The notes under the pieces were generated by a model that saw only the letters and a program-made list of their open reading frames with translations, was not told the DNA's origin and ran no database searches. A program made the position numbers and the translations under genes. This document shows positions 1 to 9,800 of a stretch of DNA of 64,000 nt, in pieces (within the stretch, counting starts at the first letter, position 1; the number at the start of each line of letters is the position of its first letter). The DNA comes from Oscillospiraceae bacterium (GTDB lineage: Bacteria > Bacillota > Clostridia > Saccharofermentanales > Saccharofermentanaceae): assembly GCA_015069205.1 (NCBI GenBank), contig SVIZ01000007.1, positions 1 to 64,000 on the forward strand, in the 5' to 3' direction.

Positions 1-41
1 TCACTGTTGTACCTGAATAATACAACCATGATAGCTTTCAC
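1..41 (-). CDS. Possible start of the next transhydrogenase subunit gene (partial)
   Basis: A GTG codon at 41-39, preceded by an AGGGG ribosome binding site, opens a reading frame (MKAIMVVLFRYNS...) that runs off the left edge. In split proton-translocating transhydrogenases the small membrane subunit gene normally follows the alpha subunit gene, which ends at 64. That position is the main argument, because thirteen residues are too few to recognise a family. An ATG at 67 overlapping the upstream stop gives only nine codons before a stop, so it is not a better choice. Confidence 0.3.
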   Translation of the reverse strand, partial: MKAIMVVLFRYNS

Positions 42-63
42 ATCGCCCCTGTTTTACTTTTTA

Positions 64-1191
64 TCATGCCTCCTTAAATCTCTCGTGGATGATGGCTCCG
101 CCCTGTGTGAGAAGGCAGCCCTTCATGATCTCATCAGACAGGTTGACCTCGAATTCCTTGGACTCCTTGTTGTAGAAGTGTGTAAGGAATGCGGAGATGT
201 TGCCTGAAAGCATCTTTGATGCATCCCACGGTACCTGACGCTGGAGTTCGTCACCGGGGAGGATGATTACACCGTTATCGGTGATGACTTCCTTCTTGGG
301 ATCTGAACCTTCTACGTTACCGCCTGTGGAAACAGCCATGTCAACGATTATGCTGCCGGCCTGCATACGGTCGATAACGTTCTTTTCGATGAGTACGGGA
401 GCCTTGCGGCCGAAGACCTTAGCGGTCGTGATAACGATATTTGCTTTCTCGCAGACCTTAGCCTGAGCTTCCTTCTGCTTTGCAATCTGCTCGGGTGTGA
501 GCTCTTTTGCGTAACCCTGATCAGTCTGGCCCATCTCGCCAAGATCGATCTTAACGAAGTTAGCACCCAATGACTTAACCTGCTCTTCAACGACCGGTCT
601 TGTATCAAAAGCGTCAACACGTGCGCCGAGTCTCTTTGCCGTTGCGATGGCCTGAAGACCTGCAACGCCTACGCCGATAACGAATACTCTGGCGGGATTG
701 ATGGTTCCTGCAGGAGTAACCATCATCGGAAGTATCTTGGGCATGCGTGCTGCAGCATTGAGAACTGCAACGTAGCCTGCGAGTGATGTCTGTGAAGACT
801 GAACGTCCATCTTCTGTGCGAGTGTCGTTCTGGGGATCATCTCCAGAGATACTGCCTGAATGTTGTTCTTTGCAAATCCGTTAAGGAGATCCTTCTCGTT
901 GAAGGGGTCGAGGAAGCTGATGTGAACCGTATCGGGATTCATTCCGTCAGCTGAATCAGGCTTGAGGATTCTGACAACAATCTCAGCATCCTTGAGACCG
1001 TCTTTTTCTTTCTTAACGATCTTGGCGCCGGCCTGTTCGTAATCCGCATCTTCAAAGCCGCTCTTGAGACCTGCTCCGCTTACAACCGTGAACTCAAAGC
1101 CCATACCTGTGAGCTTCTTGATGTCATCCGGGATAAGAGCAACACGTGTCTCGGCAGGCAGGCTTTCCTTGCATACCAGAACTTTCTTCAT
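64..1191 (-). CDS. pntA: NAD(P) transhydrogenase subunit alpha (soluble NAD-binding part)
   Basis: The 375-residue product matches the NAD(H)-binding domain I of proton-translocating NAD(P) transhydrogenase, in the shorter form found when alpha is split into two polypeptides. The N-terminus (MKKVLVCKESLPAETRVAL) carries the alanine dehydrogenase/PntA family signature. A Rossmann motif, GVGVAGLQAIATAKRLGA, lies near residue 175, followed by FDTRP. The start at 1191 is chosen because it has an AGAGGTG ribosome binding site. The frame is open for 23 further codons upstream, but those residues do not resemble the family. The protein should bind NADH in the cytoplasm and exchange hydride with NADP(H) on the beta subunit, coupled to proton movement. 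The membrane subunits would lie beyond the left edge. Confidence 0.9.
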   Translation of the reverse strand: MKKVLVCKESLPAETRVALIPDDIKKLTGMGFEFTVVSGAGLKSGFEDADYEQAGAKIVKKEKDGLKDAEIVVRILKPDSADGMNPDTVHISFLDPFNEKDLLNGFAKNNIQAVSLEMIPRTTLAQKMDVQSSQTSLAGYVAVLNAAARMPKILPMMVTPAGTINPARVFVIGVGVAGLQAIATAKRLGARVDAFDTRPVVEEQVKSLGANFVKIDLGEMGQTDQGYAKELTPEQIAKQKEAQAKVCEKANIVITTAKVFGRKAPVLIEKNVIDRMQAGSIIVDMAVSTGGNVEGSDPKKEVITDNGVIILPGDELQRQVPWDASKMLSGNISAFLTHFYNKESKEFEVNLSDEIMKGCLLTQGGAIIHERFKEA

Positions 1192-1258
1192 GTGCACACC
1201 TCTTTTGACTTGGATTCTGTTCAGAAAAAACTGAACATAAGCCTTTAAAGTATAAAAC

Positions 1259-1290
1259 AAAGCCCTACCGAATTAAAGGGCAGGGCTTTT
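1259..1290 (-). terminator. Hairpin terminator after the anchored protein gene
   Basis: An 8-bp inverted repeat, AAAGCCCT (1259-1266) and AGGGCTTT (1282-1289), lies just beyond the stop of the minus-strand gene ending at 1321. On the minus strand the hairpin is followed by GTTTTAT. It separates this gene from pntA downstream. Confidence 0.6.
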
Positions 1291-1320
1291 AGTCAATTAA
1301 AATATTTATTATATGAGAAT

Positions 1321-2805
1321 TTAGTCGAAATACTCATCCCAGAGGTCTTGTACACCATCGCTAATGTCCTCGACGAGATGCTTGAATTCGCGGTTTTCCA
1401 TTCTCGTGATATCCGTGAAACCGCCAGGTACAGAAGGTGCCGGATCTTTTCTGTCAATAGTTACCGTCAGCTCAAGAGACTTTACGTTCGGAATGGCATT
1501 TCCGCCGGATTTGATGTTCGTAAGAACGAAGATATACTTGTCACCCTTCTGTGTAAGAGTTCCCTTGATGGAGTACTTTTCGTCCCATTTATCCTTATAC
1601 TCGAGCTCGAAATCAGAGGTTTTCTTGTCCCATTCAATGGTGACCTTCTGCTTGTCTTCTTTGCTTCCGCTGCTGCCGGAGTCTCTTTTATGGGAGATCG
1701 CGATATCAGACTCATAAAGCTTGGCGCTGTTTTCCTTAACGGTATAAACGATGGAGTAAGTCTCATTGTAGGACTTGTTCTTTGCAGTAAGGCTCATCTC
1801 TTTTGTAGTTGAGACATTCTTGCCGAGAACGATGGAGATATCTGTTTCCTCATTATTGATCTCGAATTCACCGTCAACCTGGGCGATTCTTCTGCCTGAG
1901 CTTGTGATATAGAAATCCAGGGTGATATCGATGTCTTCTTCACTGAGTGTGTCGATGTTATCCAGGATCTCATCGAGACTGTCGTAGAACTCGTCGATGA
2001 TCTCATCGGGTTCTTCGTTGTAAGAACCGTTTGCAGCAATACGGTTTACGAGCTTCTCGAGATCCTTGTCTTCCATTGCATACTCAACAACATCCGTGAC
2101 AGCGAGTGCGAGTGCATCCTGGTCGATCGAAAGTGAGATCACTGTGCAGGGGATCTTCTCACCGCCTACTGTGATCGTCTTGGAAGATCTGCCGACTTCA
2201 GCATACTTAACGAGCTTCTCAACGATGAGCTTTCTGTATTTCGCGCTCATGTTGTCGATGTCGCGCTCAAGGTTCTTGTTGTTTTTGGCTGTATCCTTAA
2301 GGTTCAGGAAATAATCGAACTGCTCTTCGGAAAGTGAATAATCTGTCTCTTCATCAGGATCGAAAATGGAACCCGGGAGGTTCTTCTCGAGATTCTTATA
2401 GTTTATGCCGTAAGCTCCGTCCACGAGTTCAGGGCAGGTGAAAGCAAATTTGTCTTCGCTGTAAAGGACTCTTGCCTGAAGCACCTTTTCATCGTCTTCG
2501 GCTACAGTCATCTCATATCCGCCTTTTAAGCTGTCCAGATCAGTGTAGAGCTTGGCTTCAACGGTAACATCGTCTTTGGCAAACTTATCGAGATTTGCCG
2601 ATACCGCAATAGATCCGCCGTTTGCAACATCGTCAGCGACATCGAAAACCTCGATCCGCTTCGCATCAGAGATCGTGTTGACCAGACCTCTTACGATAAG
2701 TGCGCTGGGTCTGTTAGCAAGTACGATGGTAACAACGATCAATGCTACAAGTGCGGCTGCTCCGGCTGATCCGCCGATGATAAGAACCCTCTTCTTCTTA
2801 TCCAT
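1321..2805 (-). CDS. Membrane-anchored extracytoplasmic protein of unknown function
   Basis: I do not recognise a named family. The 494-residue protein starts with MDKKKR and one hydrophobic segment (about residues 7-30), typical of an uncleaved N-terminal anchor with the rest outside the cell. The ectodomain is strongly acidic and rich in beta-prone Ile/Val/Thr stretches. The region of residues 290-470 reads like repeated beta-sandwich strands, and the tail (about 470-494) is acidic and aromatic. The start is fixed by an AGGAGG site 8 bases upstream. The gene stands alone between pntA and a divergent CAP-domain gene. A surface or lipoprotein-like scaffold role is plausible but is inference only. 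Confidence 0.7.
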   Translation of the reverse strand: MDKKKRVLIIGGSAGAAALVALIVVTIVLANRPSALIVRGLVNTISDAKRIEVFDVADDVANGGSIAVSANLDKFAKDDVTVEAKLYTDLDSLKGGYEMTVAEDDEKVLQARVLYSEDKFAFTCPELVDGAYGINYKNLEKNLPGSIFDPDEETDYSLSEEQFDYFLNLKDTAKNNKNLERDIDNMSAKYRKLIVEKLVKYAEVGRSSKTITVGGEKIPCTVISLSIDQDALALAVTDVVEYAMEDKDLEKLVNRIAANGSYNEEPDEIIDEFYDSLDEILDNIDTLSEEDIDITLDFYITSSGRRIAQVDGEFEINNEETDISIVLGKNVSTTKEMSLTAKNKSYNETYSIVYTVKENSAKLYESDIAISHKRDSGSSGSKEDKQKVTIEWDKKTSDFELEYKDKWDEKYSIKGTLTQKGDKYIFVLTNIKSGGNAIPNVKSLELTVTIDRKDPAPSVPGGFTDITRMENREFKHLVEDISDGVQDLWDEYFD

Positions 2806-2916
2806 TACGAGTCCCTCCTGATAAACAAATGTAAAAAAAGTATAACACGATATCGGTCATCTTGCTTAAAACGTGCTCAAAACAGGCTTTCTGTCCTTAT
2901 GTCAAAACTCTTTAAC

Positions 2917-2945
2917 TTGAAATCAAATGACTACAGATTTATTAT
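2917..2945 (+). promoter_or_regulatory. Sigma-70-type promoter of the CAP-domain gene
   Basis: TTGAAA (2917-2922) and TATTAT (2940-2945) are separated by exactly 17 bases; each hexamer matches consensus at five of six positions. Transcription would begin near 2952, leaving a GC-rich leader of about 70 bases before the start codon at 3021. Confidence 0.65.
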
Positions 2946-3020
2946 TTATTACGAGGTAAAGGGCATTCTTCGGAAGGGCAGGCTCGGGTCCGGGCCTGGA
3001 AGGAAGCCCAGAGAAGTGTT

Positions 3021-4385
3021 ATGACCGAAAAGAATAAAGAACGCGATATTAAGACGAGGTACGAGTTCCTCATTGCGGGAATCGTAGTTGTCTTATTGTG
3101 CATATTGGCTTTCGTAGCATTTAAGATCACAGGTTATCTGAACGGGGCAAGAGCTTCGGGCACAGGTGAGACCACGCTTGAAGCAAGCGACGGAACGGTT
3201 CTTATCGAAGTTGCCATCAGAGAGACCACAAATCCTGAAGAGACAGTTGAAGAGACAGAAGTGACAGAGCCTGAAGAAGTGCCTGTCGAAGAGATCATCA
3301 ACGAACATGACGATATCCGTATCTTTACTGCCACCACACCCGGAGAGAACTACTACAAGTCCAAGGAAGGCAGACTCAAGCTTTATGCTGATCCCAAGGA
3401 GACGGACGAGGACAGACCGTCTCTCATGGAAGAAGCTGCTTTTGAGGTGCTCGGTTTCTCCAGAGACGGATGGGCTGCGATCTCATACGGCGGTCAGAGA
3501 TATTATGTTAAGAGTGCCGAGATAATTCCCGCGGATGCTCCCGAGGATTGGGAAGAGAGGCACAAGGAGGCCGAAGACTCACAGGCTGTAAGATTCTTTG
3601 CTCCTGTTTCAGGCAATATCGAATATGTAGTTACCATGGACACAAAGGCTTTCAGCCTTCCTGACGTCATGAGCAGCGGTCTCTCGACCGACCTCAAAGC
3701 AGGAGAGAGAGTAATCGTCGTAGCCACTGACGGCGAATGGTATAAGATCATTTACATGAATGCCGAGTATTACGTGCTCAGCTATCTGGAACCCAGAGAA
3801 GCATATATCGAAGAGCATCCTGAAGAGGAGATCATCGACAACACTGGTTATGCTCCTGCAGGATCTTCTGATGCAGCTTCAAGCGCTGCTTCTGCAGGTG
3901 CGGCAGACACGGCCAACTCAGGCGGAACGACAACTGACGGAGATACAGGTTCAGGTTCATCTGATGATTCAGGCTCATCTGGCGATTCAGGTTATTCAGC
4001 AGGATATGGTTCAGCCGTTTACGAACTTTTGGATTATGTTAATTCTGAAAGACAAGCTGCCGGCCTTGAACCTCTTACATGGAGCGGCGAGCTTGAGAAT
4101 TGTGCATGTATCCGTGCCGCAGAGCTTCCGCTTCTGACTAATGATCAGAATGCTAACCACCAGAGACCTGACGGTTCTCCTTGGTATACGGTAAACGAGG
4201 ACGCGATGTGGGCTGAGAATATAGCATACGGACAGAGATCAGTTTCAGATGTGCACTATGCATGGGTAGGATCTTCAGGACACTATGCAAACATGATGAA
4301 TCCTGACTACAGATCATTCGGTGCCGCTCTGTATACCACAGATGACGGATACGGATACTATTGGATCGAAGAATTCGGATATTGA
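3021..4385 (+). CDS. Membrane-anchored CAP/SCP-domain protein
   Basis: The 454-residue protein has a short basic N-terminus and a single transmembrane segment (about residues 15-38). An acidic Thr/Glu-rich stalk follows, then two segments that look like bacterial SH3-type modules (about 100-165 and 190-255). Next comes a Gly/Ser/Asp low-complexity linker (about 275-330) and a C-terminal CAP (SCP/PR-1-like) domain. CAP hallmarks are visible: LLDYVNSERQAAGLEPLTW, then NHQRPDG, ENIAYG, SSGHYANMMNP and a final WIEEFGY. Such proteins are surface-exposed in Clostridia and their biochemical activity is mostly unknown. SH3-like modules suggest contact with the cell wall. The gene is divergent from the anchored protein gene and ends at a strong hairpin shared with the convergent neighbour. 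Confidence 0.85.
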   Translation: MTEKNKERDIKTRYEFLIAGIVVVLLCILAFVAFKITGYLNGARASGTGETTLEASDGTVLIEVAIRETTNPEETVEETEVTEPEEVPVEEIINEHDDIRIFTATTPGENYYKSKEGRLKLYADPKETDEDRPSLMEEAAFEVLGFSRDGWAAISYGGQRYYVKSAEIIPADAPEDWEERHKEAEDSQAVRFFAPVSGNIEYVVTMDTKAFSLPDVMSSGLSTDLKAGERVIVVATDGEWYKIIYMNAEYYVLSYLEPREAYIEEHPEEEIIDNTGYAPAGSSDAASSAASAGAADTANSGGTTTDGDTGSGSSDDSGSSGDSGYSAGYGSAVYELLDYVNSERQAAGLEPLTWSGELENCACIRAAELPLLTNDQNANHQRPDGSPWYTVNEDAMWAENIAYGQRSVSDVHYAWVGSSGHYANMMNPDYRSFGAALYTTDDGYGYYWIEEFGY

Positions 4386-4412
4386 TTCCGGGAAATCAGA
4401 TAAAGACTTAAC

Positions 4413-4446
4413 AAAGACCTGGTCTGAAAGAAAGATCAGGTCTTTT
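4413..4446. terminator. Bidirectional terminator between convergent genes
   Basis: AAAGACCTG (4413-4421) pairs with CAGGTCTTT (4437-4445), followed on the plus strand by TTTTCTTC. The 3' arm overlaps the last codons and stop of the convergent gene at 4436, so one hairpin can serve both transcripts. Confidence 0.75.
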
Positions 4447-5065
4447 CTTCTCCGGGGCCGAGAGCTCTGCCGGAGAGGAGGTCTCTCCAATGCTTTCCTT
4501 CAAGCTCATAGATCATGGAGACAGCAGCGCTGATCTCGTCTTCAGTGCCGTCTGAATCAACGAAAGCAAGGAGGCCGGCAATCTGGATCATGTCTGCTTC
4601 GATGGACTTTAGGAAGTCGCCCGGTGTAGTAATGATGCCGCCGTACTGGCTGTATGAGAAATCGACTGCAGCAAGAGGGTAGATGAAGCTCTCGCACTGG
4701 TCGTCCAATACCTGCGGAAGGACCTGGATGAGTGCTGATGATACATCTTCAGGGAGGCTCGCGATGAGATCCCATGTGAGGTCGATCTCAAACTCGGCGT
4801 CGTTCTTTATGTATTCGAGAAGGTCGCCGTGCATTGCGAACTGTCTTATGAAATCCTGTTCAACCGGATCGAAAATGCCGTCTGCGCATGCGACGCTCAG
4901 GAGGACTCCCTGAAGGATCATGTCAAACTGGGCAAGCGTAAGCTCGGCATCGTAATCACTGCCGGTGACATTCTGAAAGACTTTGTCCATCGCCCTGATG
5001 GTTTCTTCAGCATGGTCGTATGCCTGGGCCGCTTTATCCAATATGTCCTGTCTGTCGTATTCCAT
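4436..5065 (-). CDS. TerB-like helical protein, probably two repeats
   Basis: The 209-residue soluble protein has no signal peptide. Two segments have the pattern typical of TerB-like domains, a hydrophobic helix, then an ADG/DSDG turn, then an acidic helix: VACADGIFDPVEQDFIRQF (about residues 57-75) and a related stretch LLAFVDSDGTEDEISAAV (about 164-181). TerB-family proteins are small all-helical, often metal-binding cytoplasmic proteins that occur with stress-response and secretion systems. The match is by eye and moderate. The start follows a GAGGCG site. It is convergent with the CAP gene, divergent from the SseB-like gene, and not in an obvious operon. Confidence 0.55.
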   Translation of the reverse strand: MEYDRQDILDKAAQAYDHAEETIRAMDKVFQNVTGSDYDAELTLAQFDMILQGVLLSVACADGIFDPVEQDFIRQFAMHGDLLEYIKNDAEFEIDLTWDLIASLPEDVSSALIQVLPQVLDDQCESFIYPLAAVDFSYSQYGGIITTPGDFLKSIEADMIQIAGLLAFVDSDGTEDEISAAVSMIYELEGKHWRDLLSGRALGPGEEKT

Positions 5066-5145
5066 AAGACGCCTCTTTCAGGTTTATGGGGTTATTCTAT
5101 TACTTACGGCCAGGATATGCAAAAAAGGAAAGTGTACACCTGATG

Positions 5146-5154
5146 TGCTATAAT
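5146..5154 (+). promoter_or_regulatory. Extended -10 promoter for the SseB-like gene
   Basis: TGCTATAAT (5146-5154) is a perfect -10 hexamer with the TGn extension, 43 bases before the start codon at 5197. No good -35 is seen. An 8-bp palindrome, GTGTACAC (5132-5139), lies in the spacer region and could be an operator. Confidence 0.55.
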
Positions 5155-5196
5155 TCCTTGTTGGAATTAATAATTACGAGGGAGCAGGAATTAAGT

Positions 5197-6666
5197 ATGG
5201 CACTTTTCGGCAGGAAAAAGAAAGATGAAGAGAAGGGCGCAAAGTCCTCTGAAAATAAGCAAAGTAACAGTGTTACAGAGGAGATGAAGGTCATCCTTGA
5301 GGCCCGTGAGGAGGAGCAGAAGGAAAAGCTCGCCAAGGCCGAGGAAAGACAGCAGGCCCAGGAGGAACAGGCCAAGCAGGAAAGCTTCCTTGAAGAGCAG
5401 TCCAAGCAGGCAGCCAAAAAGATCCTTGAGGGTGACGGCATTCCTGAGGGCATGACATTTTTCGTTGTTTGTGACGAGATCCCTTTGAGCGCTGAACCTG
5501 AGACTGAAGGAAATATCGTTGTCCGCGGTACCATCAGAGGCACCCTCAAGGCAGGCACGGAAGTATTCCTTTATCAGGGAAGAGGCGACAAGTTTACCGT
5601 TAAGGTTGAGAAGATCAGAAACGAGAACAGGGAATTCGTTGACGAGATATCCTACGACAGAGCTGAGATCGAGATCACAAGAGGCGACATTCCGCTTCCG
5701 GAAAATCCGGACGATAACGCTTCAAGCGCAGTCCAGAGATTTGCTGTCCTTACAGACGGCAAGGGCATTGAAGACATGAAGGATCCTTCCTGCAAGGGAA
5801 TGGCTAATGCAGGCAACCCGAGAACTACTGCAATGCTCTGCGAATACGGCAAGTTCGGCAAGGACCCTGTTTTCTTCGGTACCGTAATGGATTCACTCAT
5901 GACATCCGAGTTCGTTACAATCGCAAAGATCTCTCCCGCACAGAACGGCAAGAGCGCCATCGGTTTTGTCGGCATCACCACAAAGCAGGATCCGAATTCT
6001 TCTTACCTTCCCGTTTTCACATCACAGGCACTCGCGCAGAGAGCACTTAAAAACGGTTTTGGTAAGCAGGGCGGTCCCGATAAGCGCCTTTGCCTTAGCT
6101 TTGCGCAGACGGCAGCTATCTCAAGAGACAACCACCATCAGGGATTCCTGGTCAATCCGGGCGGACCTGTTACCATCACGATCCACAAGGAACTTGTAGA
6201 CAAGATGGTAGGCACAACGATCTTCAAGGAAAGATTCGGCGAAGGTGCAGGCGACAACGCTTCACTCGCTTTGGGCGGCACGGGCAACAGAGACCTTGAT
6301 AACTTCATCGGAAACGGCGGTCCCAACATGCCGGGCATCCAGAAGGTCATCGTATCTAACCCTTCTGACACACCTGAGTTTGCCGTTATCGAGAATGCAG
6401 TAAAATCTTATTGCGGTAAGCATGCTGACATCGTCAAGGTATTGATCCTCGTATCAACACCTGCTAACAACCGTAAAGACAGATCTTATCTGTGCATCAT
6501 GGACTGCCCGGATGAGACATTTGAGACAGAATGCAAGGGGCTCGCTGAAGCGATCAAACCTTTCCTTAAGGGAATCAGAAGGATCCAGTTCCAGCAGTTC
6601 TCCAAGATCAACAAGGAGAAGTTCCCGAGCAAGGTAACATGGCTTTATTCGAAGCTCCCGCAATAA
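5197..6666 (+). CDS. SseB-like protein with charged coiled-coil N-terminus
   Basis: The 489-residue protein begins MALFGRKKKDEEKGAK. A long Glu/Lys/Gln-rich stretch (about residues 10-85) is predicted as coiled coil. The middle (about 215-370) has features of the enhanced-serine-sensitivity SseB N-terminal domain, with YLPVFTSQALAQRAL and then FLVNPGGPVTITIHKELVD. The end (about 420-489) resembles the SseB C-terminal domain. SseB proteins are poorly understood cytoplasmic proteins linked in E. coli to serine tolerance. The residues around 90-190 look like a small beta-rich OB/translation-factor-like domain (VVRGTIRGTLKAGTEVFLY). The start is set by a GAGGGAGCAGGA ribosome binding site; the frame is open further upstream but without a site. 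Confidence 0.65.
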   Translation: MALFGRKKKDEEKGAKSSENKQSNSVTEEMKVILEAREEEQKEKLAKAEERQQAQEEQAKQESFLEEQSKQAAKKILEGDGIPEGMTFFVVCDEIPLSAEPETEGNIVVRGTIRGTLKAGTEVFLYQGRGDKFTVKVEKIRNENREFVDEISYDRAEIEITRGDIPLPENPDDNASSAVQRFAVLTDGKGIEDMKDPSCKGMANAGNPRTTAMLCEYGKFGKDPVFFGTVMDSLMTSEFVTIAKISPAQNGKSAIGFVGITTKQDPNSSYLPVFTSQALAQRALKNGFGKQGGPDKRLCLSFAQTAAISRDNHHQGFLVNPGGPVTITIHKELVDKMVGTTIFKERFGEGAGDNASLALGGTGNRDLDNFIGNGGPNMPGIQKVIVSNPSDTPEFAVIENAVKSYCGKHADIVKVLILVSTPANNRKDRSYLCIMDCPDETFETECKGLAEAIKPFLKGIRRIQFQQFSKINKEKFPSKVTWLYSKLPQ

Positions 6667-6734
6667 GGGGCGGGATGCTTCGGTAAATATATAAGTAATG
6701 TAGGCATTTCGGAAATTAAAGGAATAAGGGTTTT

Positions 6735-6819
6735 CGCGTGCGTGAATTATTTAACCTTCCGAATCACTCGGAATTTCCCAATAATTCACATAATTCGTAA
6801 AGATTATTCACTGCACGCG
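6735..6819. promoter_or_regulatory. Nested palindromes upstream of the ABC exporter
   Basis: Three overlapping inverted repeats occupy the gap before the exporter. TTCCGA (6757-6762) pairs with TCGGAA (6768-6773). GTGAATTATT (6742-6751) pairs with AATAATTCAC (6780-6789). CGCGTGC (6735-6741) pairs with GCACGCG (6813-6819), which abuts the putative -10 element. The dyads are not followed by a T-run, so they look like operator sites or a switchable leader rather than a terminator. Confidence 0.5.
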
Positions 6820-6828
6820 TGATAGAAT
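6820..6828 (+). promoter_or_regulatory. Extended -10 promoter directly before the exporter start
   Basis: TGATAGAAT (6820-6828) is an extended -10 element only nine bases before the ATG at 6838. No Shine-Dalgarno sequence lies between them, so the transcript would be leaderless or have a leader of a few bases. The upstream palindrome overlaps this element. Confidence 0.45.
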
Positions 6829-6837
6829 TGCGTTGCT

Positions 6838-9800
6838 ATGCTTCAAATAAGGGATATACGTAAAGAATACAAAACCGGCAGTCTCGTTCAGAAGGCACTT
6901 GACGGAGTTTCTCTGAATCTCAGGGATAATGAGTTTGTTGCGATCCTCGGACCTTCGGGTTCAGGCAAGACGACACTGCTTAACATCATCGGAGGTCTCG
7001 ACCGCTATGATTCGGGAGACCTCATTATCAACGGCGTTTCCACAAAGCGATATAAGGACAGGGACTGGGATTCTTACAGAAACCACACGATCGGTTTCGT
7101 ATTCCAGAGCTATAACCTGATCCCGCACCAGACCGTTTTGTCCAATGTAGAGCTTGCGCTTACGATCTCCGGCATCTCCGGCAAAGAGCGTAAGAGAAGG
7201 GCTCTTGAGGCGCTGGACAAGGTGGGACTCCGCGAGCAGGCTCACAAGAAGCCTAATCAGATGTCGGGCGGTCAGATGCAGAGAGTTGCCATTGCGAGAG
7301 CTCTTGTAAATGACCCCAAGATCCTTCTTGCAGACGAGCCTACGGGTGCACTTGATACCGAGACGAGCATCCAGGTAATGGATCTTCTTAAAGAGGTCGC
7401 AAAAGACCGACTGGTTGTCATGGTTACCCACAACCCTGAACTTGCTGAAGATTATGCTACCAGGATCGTAAGGGTAAAGGACGGTAAGATAATCGACGAC
7501 AGCGATGCGTTCAATCCTGAAGAGAATGCCGATACACCCAAGCCGGTTCATAAGAATCTCGGCAAAGCATCCATGAACTTCTTCACGTCTCTGGCGCTGA
7601 GCTTCAATAACCTCTGGACGAAGAAGACAAGGACAATACTCGTAGCATTTGCAGGATCTATCGGCATCATCGGCATTGCGCTGATCTTATCCATGTCAAA
7701 CGGCGTAAACACATATATCGGCAGGATCGAAGCGCAGACCCTGTCGCAATATCCGTTATCTATAGAGAGTTCGTCGATATCTTTCATGTCGATGATGATG
7801 GTCTCGACTGAGACATGGGAACCGGCAGGAGAAGGCGAGATCATCGAAGTCCCCTCAGTAAGCCAGATTCTCTCGACAGTAAGGACCAATGACCTTATCT
7901 CCCTCAAGGAATATTTCGACAGCGGAAAAACCAATATCTACGAACTCACAAACGGTGTTGAGTATTCATACGGCCTTACGCCCCAGATCTATTACTACGA
8001 AAAGGGAACAGGCAACTACAGGCAGGTAAACCCCAATAATGACTTTGCCTCCATGGGCCTTTCTTCTTCAAGCGTATTCTCTTCTGCTTACAGCATGAAT
8101 GTATTTTACGAACTGCCCGAGAATGAGTCGCTTTATATCAACCAGTACGATATCAAGGCAGGCAGATGGCCTGAGAACTCACAGGAGGCAGTGCTCGTAC
8201 TGTCGAATAACGGTGCGGTTACAGACTATATCGTCTATGCGTTCGGCTTAAGAGACACCGAAGAGCTTGACAGCATGATCCGTGATTTCAGCAACGGTAT
8301 CGAAGTCGTATCAGATCAGGAAAACTACACATGGCATTATGAGGATTTCATGGGTGCCACATTCAAAGTCGTTCCTGCTTTTGAGTTCTATAAATACGAT
8401 GACAAGAATAAGATCTACACCGACATGAGAAACGACAAGGATTATATGAAGAATCTTTTGAGCGGTGCGCAGGATCTTAAGGTTGTCGGAATCGTTCAGC
8501 CGAAGCCCGGTGAAGATATCTGGATGCTTGATTCGGGTATCTACTATGGCGAGAATCTTGTTGAGGAATTAAGAGATGCAGCCGATAATGCCGAAATCGT
8601 TCAGGCACAGCTTTCTGACCGTGAGGTAAATGTCCTTACGGGCGAGAGGTTCGATGAAGAAGAGTCAGATTTCGATATGGGCGATCTTTTCGAGATTGAT
8701 GAAGATGCAATCCAGGATGCATTCAAGTTCGACGAAGACAAACTTAACTTCGACGAAGAAGCTTTCGGTGACATGAGCGGAATCGACTTGTCCGGTGCTT
8801 TGGGAAGTGCGATGCCTAATCTTTCACAGGATCAGATCTCTGATCTTTTGGACGGCGTCGAGCTTAAGGTCAACAGTGATGCTTTGGGACAGGGTCTGTC
8901 AGCTATCTATACTGATTACCTTGACTATGCTTCCGCAAATCCGGCTACTGATTATGCAAACCTTCCTGATGCAGTGGCAAAGTACATCGCCTCACCTGAA
9001 GGAAGCGCTGTTATGAGAGAGCAGCTCGTAAAGATAATCAAGGAGAGCGGCGCGGAGAACATCGATAATGATGTGATCAATGCTGCAGTTCAGGCCATTA
9101 CCCAGGATTTCACGCAGTATGCTTTCCAGAGAGCCATCGAAATGGGAATCAATCCTATCGAGATGGATCAGGATACAAGGAACCAGTTATTCCAGGAATA
9201 CATTGAGACTGAAAGAGGCCGGGGAGTAGTCGATACACAGTCACAGATCATGATGAATGAAGTGATCGAGAATGTCGATATCACACCCGAGCAGGCTCAG
9301 GAGATCTCACAGGCACTTCTTGATAATTACAGCAAGTATGCGACAGAGAATAATCTTCCCGATCCTAACGCACTTGAAGCTTCTTTCAAGGAATATATGG
9401 ATACCGACAGAGCAAAGAACATGATCACTTATGTTGTTGCTACGTCATTTAATACCGACGAGATCATGTCGACCATTATGTCGAATATCTCAGGCATGAC
9501 TTCGCAGATGGCAGGACAGCTCGCATCAGGCATTCAGGACGCGATAGCGCTGGTTGTCGAAAGACTCGCATCCAACATGACTACTGCCCTGCAGAATACT
9601 TTCGAGGATTTCGGAAGCGCGCTGACAATAGATCAGGATGCGTTTGCAGCTGCATTTAAGTTCAATATGGGTGAGAGTGAGCTCCAGTCGTTCATGAGCG
9701 AGATGATGGGCAACGGAACGTCTTCTGCCGAAGGCAACCTTTCTGCATTCGGATATTGCGAAAAGGATAATCTGCAGTCCATCACGATCTACCCCAAGGA

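Noticed and set aside
2947..3020. Cyclic-di-GMP riboswitch before the CAP-domain gene
   Set aside because: Some GC-rich pairing is present, but the conserved GEMM motifs and tetraloop-receptor pattern are not found.
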